This document shows positions 1 through 5,835 of a DNA stretch of 11,709 nucleotides, in pieces. This DNA comes from Spirochaetales bacterium (GTDB lineage: Bacteria; Spirochaetota; Spirochaetia; DSM-27196; SKKC01). Each line of letters begins with the position of its first letter. Within the stretch, counting starts at the first letter, position 1. The notes beneath the pieces were generated by a model, which saw only the letters and a list, made by a program, of their open reading frames with translations, ran no database searches and was not told the origin of the DNA. The stretch lies in assembly GCA_007121695.1 (NCBI GenBank), contig SKKC01000234.1, forward strand, positions 1 to 11,709, in the 5' to 3' direction. Made by a program: the position numbers and the translations under genes.

Positions 1-392
1 CCCTGCCCTCGCTACTCATGGTGGCGAGCATTCTGACTGTCAACAATACCTGCGACGTCGTGGGCGATACCGAGGCAGGGCGGAAAACGCTGAGCATTGT
101 CTTCGGTCCGGCTGTCGGCGAGGCGATCGTCTACGCGCTCGGCGCGCTGAGTCTGCTGTTACTCGCCGGATACAGCGTGGCGGGCCTGCTGCCGACCGTT
201 CCCGGCCTTGTTGCCGTGGCCGCCGTCACCCCGCCAATCGTGATTCAGTATCGCCGCATGCACCGGCGCGGATTCAGCCACGACACAAAGGGGCCGTCCA
301 TGGGCGCAATACTGCTCGTGTTCAAACTCTATACGATCGCGGTGCTCGCCATTCTGCTGACCCCGATTCTGCTGCAATCGGCAGCGCTGTAG
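1..392 (+). CDS. menA: 1,4-dihydroxy-2-naphthoate polyprenyltransferase-like protein (UbiA/MenA family), 5' end outside window
   Basis: Only the C-terminal part is present; the reading frame is open from base 3 (first full codon) to the TAG at 390-392, so the true start lies upstream of the window. About 5 codons before the first visible Met belong to the same frame. The visible part begins with the second aspartate-rich motif of UbiA-family prenyltransferases, VNNTCDVVGDTEAGRKTL, which matches the MenA pattern NN-x-RD-x3-D-x2-AGK-x-TL, then has about three hydrophobic segments and a cytoplasmic KGPS-containing loop. MenA proteins join a polyprenyl chain to dihydroxynaphthoate in the inner membrane during menaquinone synthesis. 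The usual Arg before the first Asp is Cys here (TCDVV), so another UbiA-type substrate cannot be excluded. The gene ends 9 bases before the convergent chemoreceptor. Confidence 0.75.
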   Translation, partial: LPSLLMVASILTVNNTCDVVGDTEAGRKTLSIVFGPAVGEAIVYALGALSLLLLAGYSVAGLLPTVPGLVAVAAVTPPIVIQYRRMHRRGFSHDTKGPSMGAILLVFKLYTIAVLAILLTPILLQSAAL

Positions 393-408
393 CGAGGCGT
401 TTTACAGC
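386..408. repeat. Small inverted repeat joining the 3' ends of two convergent genes
   Basis: GCTGTA (386-391) and TACAGC (403-408) form 6-base arms with an 11-base loop. The left arm includes the stop region of the prenyltransferase and the right arm the last codons of the chemoreceptor. There is no T-tract of note, so it is at best a weak bidirectional terminator; chance is possible. Confidence 0.25.
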
Positions 409-2006
409 AGGTCCTGCACGCGATCGTACAGGAGCCGGGACGCCTTGTTCGCTTCCGCGATTGCGCTTCCGACCTCCGCGATGTCGTCGCGGACGAGCGA
501 GAGGTTCTCGGCAATCGTGCCGGTGGTCCGGTCGAGCTGCTCCACGGTAACACCAACAGAGGTGACCTCCTGCGTGACACGGCCCTGCTCTTCTTCTATG
601 CGACGCGACTGCTCCTGCACCTCGTGCGAGGCGTTCGTAAGCATCTGCATGCCCTCGAGAATCTGCTGCCCGCCCGTTGTCAGCTCGGCCGCGCTGTTCG
701 AAATTTCCGCGAGGGCCTGGGCCAGGGCGCCAATTTCGGCGTGCATCTCGCTGAAGGTCTTCGATGTCTCGGAAAAGCGGGCGTTACTGCGCTCTATGGT
801 TTCCATGAGATCGCGGACGCTTTTGCTGATCATGGTCGAGTTTTCCGAGGCTGACTCCGCGAGTTTGCGGATTTCTTCGGCCACGACGCTGAATCCACGC
901 CCCGCCTCGCCCGCATGCGCTGCTTCGATGGCCGCGTTCATGGACAGCAGGTCGGTCTGCGCGGCTATGCCGCTAATGATGCCGTTGACCTCGAGCACGT
1001 CCTGCATTTTGTGATTCGTCTCTTCAAAGACCTGCTCTGTTGCCGCCATGCTCTCGAGGCCCTTTTCGGCACGGGCAACGAGAGCCTCTATCGCGGTATT
1101 TTTGGTGCGCGTAATTTCCTCGACCGACTGCAGGCTCGCGAACATCTGGTGGACGGCGGCGCTCGACTCTTCGATTGCGCTTGCCTCGTCTGCTACCTGG
1201 TTATTGAACACCTGCAGACTCCCCGCGATGGAACGGACCGAGGTAAGGGCGCTGGAAAGGTTCGTGCCAAGCTCGGACATGCTCGATGACAGCGTACGAA
1301 TCTCGTCGATTGCGTCGTTGATCTTTCGCTCGGATACGGCAAACCTGTCCGACACCCGCTCGACCGTACCCGCGTTTTCGCGAGTCGCTTCCATGACCTG
1401 CGTAAGCTCGGCTACCTGCGTCATGGTTTTCGCGTGCTGGGCACCGAGGTCACTGACCATACTGCGTCCGACACTGTCCGAACGAAGCGCAAAGCCCGCC
1501 ACGACGGTGTAAAGGATAAGACTGTTGAAGAGCGCGTCTGCGGCGAGCGGCGCCTGCGGAACCGCAACGGCAAAATGGAACGCGAGGTGGGCCGCAAGGC
1601 CATAGAAGGTCGCGAACAGCATGTGCCAGGGCTTCCAGTTAATCGCGAGCACGAACAGAAGCGGGGTCACCATGTACATGGTCGACATGTAGGGTGCGGT
1701 CGCGTCGATTGTCGAGGTATTGAAGAGCATAAACGACATGACCACCGGAGACCCGATAATTGCCATGGTCGACGCGACGGCAAACCTGCCCCGAAACAGG
1801 ATAATAATGACCGTCACGAACATCGCAATCAGCACTGCGTGAAAAGGCAGCGTCGCGAAGTTGCCCCCGCGGACCGAGTTCAGAATAACGAGTGGCATCA
1901 GGAGCAGCACAAGCACCGATGCAATGAACACATTGGGTGCCTTTCGCCGGAACTGTTCGTTCTGTTCGTGTTCGTAGAGGACCCGAAGTCGTTGAAACGG
2001 ATTCAT
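402..2006 (-). CDS. Methyl-accepting chemotaxis protein with six-TM N-terminal region, no HAMP
   Basis: The 534-residue protein has a basic cytoplasmic N-terminus and about six hydrophobic helices (roughly residues 27-45, 53-71, 76-96, 106-122, 126-148, 157-174), then a long coiled-coil signalling domain from about 190 to the end. The conserved hairpin tip lies at about 350-385 (AAIEAAHAGEAGRGF, then EEIRKLAES), the site where chemoreceptors contact CheA and CheW. There is no large periplasmic ligand domain and no recognisable HAMP between membrane and signalling region, and no CheR-tethering pentapeptide at the C-terminus. The stimulus is therefore probably sensed within or near the membrane, as in MASE-type or energy-taxis receptors (inference). 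ATG at 2006 is the only sensible start, since an in-frame stop lies four codons upstream, but no good Shine-Dalgarno precedes it. The gene is divergent from a SorC regulator and convergent with menA. No other che gene is nearby. Confidence 0.93.
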   Translation of the reverse strand: MNPFQRLRVLYEHEQNEQFRRKAPNVFIASVLVLLLMPLVILNSVRGGNFATLPFHAVLIAMFVTVIIILFRGRFAVASTMAIIGSPVVMSFMLFNTSTIDATAPYMSTMYMVTPLLFVLAINWKPWHMLFATFYGLAAHLAFHFAVAVPQAPLAADALFNSLILYTVVAGFALRSDSVGRSMVSDLGAQHAKTMTQVAELTQVMEATRENAGTVERVSDRFAVSERKINDAIDEIRTLSSSMSELGTNLSSALTSVRSIAGSLQVFNNQVADEASAIEESSAAVHQMFASLQSVEEITRTKNTAIEALVARAEKGLESMAATEQVFEETNHKMQDVLEVNGIISGIAAQTDLLSMNAAIEAAHAGEAGRGFSVVAEEIRKLAESASENSTMISKSVRDLMETIERSNARFSETSKTFSEMHAEIGALAQALAEISNSAAELTTGGQQILEGMQMLTNASHEVQEQSRRIEEEQGRVTQEVTSVGVTVEQLDRTTGTIAENLSLVRDDIAEVGSAIAEANKASRLLYDRVQDLL

Positions 2007-2042
2007 GAATGGATATTACACAGAGAATAGAGTGCTCGTCGA

Positions 2043-2057
2043 CCGGGTATTTCCCGG
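2043..2057. repeat. Short hairpin in the probable leader of the chemoreceptor gene
   Basis: CCGGG TATTT CCCGG, a perfect 5-base inverted repeat with a 5-base loop, sits about 36 bases upstream of the chemoreceptor ATG. It would lie in the mRNA leader if transcription starts from the TATACT-like hexamer on the minus strand at 2103-2098, which has no convincing -35. Role unknown. Confidence 0.25.
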
Positions 2058-2121
2058 AGAAACGAGCTCTTTTGTATTGCATAAAAATGTGCGCGCCAGT
2101 ATATTTTTCAGTCAATATCAC

Positions 2122-2134
2122 TTTCGTCGCGAAA
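2122..2134. promoter_or_regulatory. 13-bp palindrome in the chemoreceptor/sorC1 gap (candidate operator)
   Basis: TTTCG TCG CGAAA is a perfect 5-3-5 inverted repeat in the AT-rich divergent gap. It lies about 55 bases upstream of the sorC1 -10 element and about 20 bases upstream of the candidate chemoreceptor -10, so a bound regulator could act on either gene. That it is an operator is inference; no second copy was seen in the window. Confidence 0.3.
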
Positions 2135-2188
2135 TAACACATTTGTCATAAAAAACAGCGTGAAATTAATTACGGAACGGGAATAAGG

Positions 2189-2197
2189 TGATATAAT
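2189..2197 (+). promoter_or_regulatory. Extended -10 promoter of the first SorC regulator
   Basis: TGA TATAAT (TG at 2189-2190, perfect TATAAT at 2192-2197) is an extended -10 element, which can work without a good -35; the -35 zone has only TTACGG (2170-2175, 16-base spacing). The ATG at 2218 follows after AGAGG at 2206-2210. TAATTAA at 2194-2200 overlaps the -10 and mirrors TTAATTA at 2166-2172, a possible operator pair 21 bases apart. Confidence 0.6.
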
Positions 2198-2217
2198 TAA
2201 ACAAGAGAGGTAAGGGT

Positions 2218-3177
2218 ATGTCTGTAACAACGGAAACATATATGGATTTATCAGACGAATTCGGAGACGCCAGACGCGACCTTTTCGCGAAGATTGCCCG
2301 GCTGTACTACGTCGAGGACATGAATCAGCGACAGATTGCCGAGCAGCTGAATATCTCGGTCGCAAGTGTCTCGCGAGCATTGTCGAAGGCGAAAGACCTG
2401 AACATCGTACGAATTTCAATAGAAGAGACGAGGGAAGAGTTTCACAAGATAGAGATAGAACTTGAGCGCCGCTACAACGTGCGAGAGTGCATGGTAGCCG
2501 GTCGATTCGACAGCCGGGACGACATGTACGCCGACATGGCCTCAATGGCGACCGGGCTGCTCGCACGACTTCTGAAGCGGGACGACGTGCTCGGCATAGG
2601 CTGGGGAAGCGATCTGCGGGGTCTCGCGCAGAATATCGGACGCGCGAGCGTCGGGCGTATCGATATCGTCCCTGCTGCGGGAACCATAGAGCACATGAGC
2701 GAACCGCTCCAGGCTGGCACCATTGCGGACGCCCTGCACGAGCACATCGACTCAGACGTGCACACGGTGCAGATTCCGTCGTTTGCCGCATCGGCAAGCG
2801 AACGAAACAGTCTTATGCGCAACAGCGATTTCAGCCCGATCCGGCGGCTGTGGAATCGTCTGGACACCGTTATTCTGAACGTCGAACCCCTCGACGGGAA
2901 GGGAAACGGTTTCTACACGCCCGACCAGCAGAAAGAGCTCAAGGCACTTGGCGGGGTCTGCGTCATTAACGGAAGCGTACTCGACGCCGACGGTGCGCTT
3001 ATCGACAATCCCTTTATAGACAACGTCATCGCGGTTGAACTCGACGAGATCCGGCACGTGCGCAACGTGGTACTCGTCGCGACCGGTGCCGCCTCGGCGA
3101 AGGCAGTGCGGGCGGCGATCGCCGCGGAGTTTGCACATGTGCTTCTTCTCGACATCAAGTGCGCCGAAGCGCTGTAA
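2218..3177 (+). CDS. SorC/DeoR-type sugar-sensing transcriptional regulator (copy 1)
   Basis: The 319-residue length is typical of SorC-family regulators. Residues about 24-68 are the N-terminal helix-turn-helix (RLYYVEDMNQRQIAEQLNIS, then SVSRALSKA). Residues about 75-315 are the SorC effector-binding domain, with a GIGWGSDLRGLA loop at 126-137, matching the family's V-GWG-x-T loop, and a closing VVLVATGAASAKAVRAAI segment near 284-301. Such proteins bind phosphorylated sugars or related metabolites and switch a nearby operon. The ATG has AGAGG seven bases upstream. The end is somewhat divergent: the usual terminal DE-x-TA is replaced by LLDIKCAEAL. The gene stands alone between its own promoter and a strong terminator, beside a divergent chemoreceptor and upstream of a second SorC gene. 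Its target and effector cannot be read from sequence. Confidence 0.9.
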   Translation: MSVTTETYMDLSDEFGDARRDLFAKIARLYYVEDMNQRQIAEQLNISVASVSRALSKAKDLNIVRISIEETREEFHKIEIELERRYNVRECMVAGRFDSRDDMYADMASMATGLLARLLKRDDVLGIGWGSDLRGLAQNIGRASVGRIDIVPAAGTIEHMSEPLQAGTIADALHEHIDSDVHTVQIPSFAASASERNSLMRNSDFSPIRRLWNRLDTVILNVEPLDGKGNGFYTPDQQKELKALGGVCVINGSVLDADGALIDNPFIDNVIAVELDEIRHVRNVVLVATGAASAKAVRAAIAAEFAHVLLLDIKCAEAL

Positions 3178-3209
3178 CGACCCCCACGATTGTCGTTGCT
3201 ATTGTACAG

Positions 3210-3243
3210 AACCGGAATGCGCGCAGCGTGTTCCGGTTTTTTT
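3210..3243 (+). terminator. Strong intrinsic terminator after sorC copy 1
   Basis: AACCGGAA (3210-3217) pairs with TTCCGGTT (3231-3238). The stem continues through two G-U wobbles and a CGC/GCG segment to a three-base GCA loop, about 13 pairs in all, and is followed by a run of seven T (3237-3243). It starts 33 bases after the TAA of the first SorC gene and separates it from the second. Confidence 0.93.
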
Positions 3244-3253
3244 ATGCCCTCGC

Positions 3254-3281
3254 TTGACGGACCACACCGATACGGTATGAT
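3254..3281 (+). promoter_or_regulatory. Sigma-70-type promoter of the sorC2-glpK operon
   Basis: TTGACG (3254-3259), a 16-base spacer and TATGAT (3276-3281) give two hexamers each one mismatch from consensus. Transcription would start near 3287-3289, only about 8-10 bases before the ATG at 3297 and inside or right after the GAGGA ribosome-binding site (3285-3289), so the transcript would have a very short leader. Confidence 0.75.
3266..3276. promoter_or_regulatory. Palindrome in the promoter spacer (candidate autoregulatory operator)
   Basis: ACCG ATA CGGT is a perfect 4-3-4 inverted repeat lying between the -35 and -10 and touching the first base of the -10. A bound repressor here would block RNA polymerase. 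Assignment to the adjacent SorC protein is inference. Confidence 0.35.
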
Positions 3282-3296
3282 TTTGAGGACGGAATC

Positions 3297-4259
3297 ATGA
3301 AAAATCCAGAAGCGCGCATCCGCGATGCACTTGAAGTTGCCAAACTCTATTATTACCACGGCCTGACAACCGAAAAGATTGCCGAGGAGCGGGGCGTATC
3401 CCGACCAAAGGTTTCACGGCTGTTGAATTTCGCCCGCGAACAGGGGCTCGTCGAGATTACGATACACGACACCGAGCGCAACGTTGCTCCGCTGAGCGAC
3501 GCGCTGCTCGATCGATTCCGACTGAACACGGTTCACGTCGTATCGGTTCCCGAAGTACTCGGAGAGGTCGTGTGGCTCGAACGTGTTGCAGAGTTCAGCG
3601 CCAACTACCTGAACACCATTCTGAACCCGGGCATGACGGTCGGCTGCGCGTGGGGGACAACGATCAGCGCTGTGGCACAGCGGCTTATTCCCAAGCCCGT
3701 TCCGGATCTGCGACTCGTACAGCTGAACGGTTCAGGTAACACGCACACCTATGACAATCGGTATGCGGCGCAGATACTGCAGACATTCGCAGAAAACTAC
3801 GGCGCACGGGTCTATCTGTTTCCGGTTCCGACCTTTTTCGACTATCCGGAAACCAAGACAGCGATGTGGAAGGAACGAAGCATCACACGCATTCTCGAGA
3901 TGCAGCAGAACGCCGACGTGCTTCTGTACAGTATCGGCGCTGTTTCAGGCGGTGTGCCAAGCCATGTATACAGCGGTGAATACCTCGAAGAGCACGACCT
4001 GGGCGAACTGCGAAACGCGGGAGCAGTGGGAGATCTGGCCACGGTATTCTATAGGGCCGATGGCACGTACAACGACATTGCGATCAATGCCCGATCTACC
4101 GGCCCGTCGCTGGATCTGTACCAGCGCGTCAAGCGCGCCGTCTGCATTGTGTCCGGCCGGGCAAAGGTGGAGGGACTTCACGCGGCGCTGCAGGCGGGCT
4201 TCCTGAACGAACTGATAATTGACGAGCCAACGGCCCGACTTCTGGTCGAGCGGTTGTAG
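3297..4259 (+). CDS. SorC/DeoR-type sugar-sensing transcriptional regulator (copy 2), first gene of the glpK operon
   Basis: The 320-residue protein has a helix-turn-helix at about 12-56 (AKLYYYHGLTTEKIAEERGV, then SRPKVSRLLNFAREQGLVEI) and a full SorC effector domain at about 62-320. The domain shows VGCAWGTTISAVAQ at 115-128, NARSTGPSLDLYQ at 264-276 and the family-typical close SGRAKVEGLHAAL ... IIDEPTARLLVE, so it is closer to the family norm than copy 1. The ATG has GAGGA seven bases upstream and its own sigma-70-like promoter. The stop is 38 bases before glpK, with no terminator between, so the two genes are probably co-transcribed and this protein is the likely regulator of glpK. The effector may be a triose or glycerol phosphate, by analogy with SorC relatives such as CggR that bind sugar phosphates (inference). 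Confidence 0.92.
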   Translation: MKNPEARIRDALEVAKLYYYHGLTTEKIAEERGVSRPKVSRLLNFAREQGLVEITIHDTERNVAPLSDALLDRFRLNTVHVVSVPEVLGEVVWLERVAEFSANYLNTILNPGMTVGCAWGTTISAVAQRLIPKPVPDLRLVQLNGSGNTHTYDNRYAAQILQTFAENYGARVYLFPVPTFFDYPETKTAMWKERSITRILEMQQNADVLLYSIGAVSGGVPSHVYSGEYLEEHDLGELRNAGAVGDLATVFYRADGTYNDIAINARSTGPSLDLYQRVKRAVCIVSGRAKVEGLHAALQAGFLNELIIDEPTARLLVERL

Positions 4260-4297
4260 CAGGAAACAGCACGTACGCATACGCACGGGAGGCATGC

Positions 4298-5809
4298 ATG
4301 AGCGAACAGTACGTTATGGCATTTGATGCCGGAACCACGAGCAACAGGGCGATTCTGTTTAATCATTCGGGTGAAATTTACGCCGTCGCGCAGCAGGAGT
4401 TTCCCCAGATTTATCCGAAACCGGGCTGGGTCGAACACAACCCCATGGACATATGGGGTACACAGAGCGGTGTCGCCCGGCAGGTACTCGAGCGCGCAGG
4501 TGTGCGGCCGGAACAGGTTGCCGCAATCGGCATAACCAACCAGCGCGAAACGGTCGTCCTCTGGGATGCGGAAACAGGGCGCCCCGTACACAACGCGATT
4601 GTCTGGCAGGACCGGCGAACCGCGGGAATCTGCGATGATCTTCGAAACGACGGCTGGGAAGACCACATTCGCAACACGACCGGGCTCGTAATAGACGCCT
4701 ATTTTTCGGCAACCAAGGTAAAGTGGCTGCTCGACAACGTGGAAGGAGTTCGCGAACGGGCGCGCGAGGGGAAGGTGCTCTTTGGTACCGTCGATACCTG
4801 GCTTATCTGGAACCTGACCCGTGGCGATGTACACGTTACCGACTATTCGAACGCGTCCCGTACCATGATGTTCGACATAAACACGCTCGACTGGGACGAC
4901 ACCATCCTGGAGAAGCTGGGCATTCCCCGCTCCATGCTCCCGGAGGTGAAACCCTCGAGCGCGGTGTACGGCGTCACCGATGAACACACCTTTGGAGGCG
5001 CAAAGATTCCTGTTGCGGCAGCCATTGGAGACCAGCAGGGTGCGCTGTTCGGACAGGCGTGCTTCGAGCGGGGAATGGCGAAGAACACCTACGGAACCGG
5101 CAGCTTCGTACTCATGAACACGGGTACTGAACGCATCGCAAGCGAAACCGGACTGCTGACGACCATGGCCTGGGGAATAGGCGACGACGCGGTCGAATAC
5201 GCGCTTGAAGGGTCAATTTTCGTGACCGGGGCGGCGGTACAGTGGCTGCGGGATGAGCTGCATATCATAAACGATGCGCGCGACACCGAGTACTTTGCGA
5301 AAAAGGTCAGCGACAACGGCGGTATTTATCTGGTCCCGGCCTTTGTCGGTCTCGGAGCACCGCACTGGGACTCCTACGCCCGCGGCACCATAGTCGGTCT
5401 TAGCCGGGGAACAAACCTGAGCCACATTGTCCGCGCGACGCTCGAATCCATTGCATATCAGACGAAGGACGTTATCCAGTGCATGGAAGAAGACTCCGGC
5501 ATTGTCACCAGGGAACTGAAGGTCGACGGAGGAGCAAGCGCGAACGATTTCCTGATGCAGTTCCAGTCGGACATGCTTGGAATTCCCGTATTGCGACCAC
5601 GAATCATAGAAGCGACCGCACGAGGGTCGGCATTCCTCGCGGGGCTTGCCACCGGTTTCTGGAAAGACAGATCCGAAATCGAAAAATCCTTCGACATAGA
5701 GCACCGCTTTGAACCGGAACTCGCCGAAGAGGATCGCACCCGGTTGTACCGAGGCTGGAAGCGGGCAGTCGAAAAAGCCAAGGGGTGGGTTGATCCGGAC
5801 GACAATTGA
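4298..5809 (+). CDS. glpK: Glycerol kinase
   Basis: GlpK phosphorylates glycerol with ATP to sn-glycerol 3-phosphate, trapping it in the cytoplasm for catabolism or lipid synthesis. The protein has 503 residues, the length of E. coli GlpK. Family landmarks are in register: the N-terminal ATPase loop FDAGTTSNRAI (9-19), the glycerol-binding pair R83-E84 in NQRETV, Y135 in DAYFS, and the catalytic base D245 in GDQQGALFG; KNTYGTGSF (262-270) and the VDGGAS adenosine-site motif also match. The loop that carries fructose-1,6-bisphosphate in E. coli (GGTR, R236) reads GGAK here, so that allosteric brake may be weak or absent (inference). ATG 4298 has GGGAGG five bases upstream; a competing ATG at 4294 is out of frame. 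The gene is preceded by a SorC regulator, and no glpF, glpD or glpA is in view. Confidence 0.98.
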   Translation: MSEQYVMAFDAGTTSNRAILFNHSGEIYAVAQQEFPQIYPKPGWVEHNPMDIWGTQSGVARQVLERAGVRPEQVAAIGITNQRETVVLWDAETGRPVHNAIVWQDRRTAGICDDLRNDGWEDHIRNTTGLVIDAYFSATKVKWLLDNVEGVRERAREGKVLFGTVDTWLIWNLTRGDVHVTDYSNASRTMMFDINTLDWDDTILEKLGIPRSMLPEVKPSSAVYGVTDEHTFGGAKIPVAAAIGDQQGALFGQACFERGMAKNTYGTGSFVLMNTGTERIASETGLLTTMAWGIGDDAVEYALEGSIFVTGAAVQWLRDELHIINDARDTEYFAKKVSDNGGIYLVPAFVGLGAPHWDSYARGTIVGLSRGTNLSHIVRATLESIAYQTKDVIQCMEEDSGIVTRELKVDGGASANDFLMQFQSDMLGIPVLRPRIIEATARGSAFLAGLATGFWKDRSEIEKSFDIEHRFEPELAEEDRTRLYRGWKRAVEKAKGWVDPDDN

Positions 5810-5835
5810 ACCGATACACTCGACAGGATACCAGT

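Noticed and set aside
1434..2030. Long plus-strand open frame opposite the chemoreceptor
   Set aside because: Composition is Arg/His-rich and low in hydrophobics, as expected from an antisense frame of GC-rich coding DNA; it fully overlaps the well-supported chemoreceptor.
2108..2797. Minus-strand open frame over the first SorC gene
   Set aside because: It is antisense to a clear helix-turn-helix coding region, has an Arg/Ser/Cys-rich product and no family motif.
4274..4285. Tandem TACGCA TACGCA before glpK
   Set aside because: Two copies of a hexamer are too little to call a repeat or operator, and no other copies are placed near promoters.
4178..4987. Minus-strand open frame of 269 codons over sorC2 and glpK
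   Set aside because: It is antisense to glycerol kinase with all catalytic motifs; the product resembles no protein family.
5806..5835. TTG start overlapping the glpK stop for the SpoIID gene
   Set aside because: It would place ten polar residues ahead of the signal peptide, whereas the ATG at 5836 has a proper ribosome-binding site.
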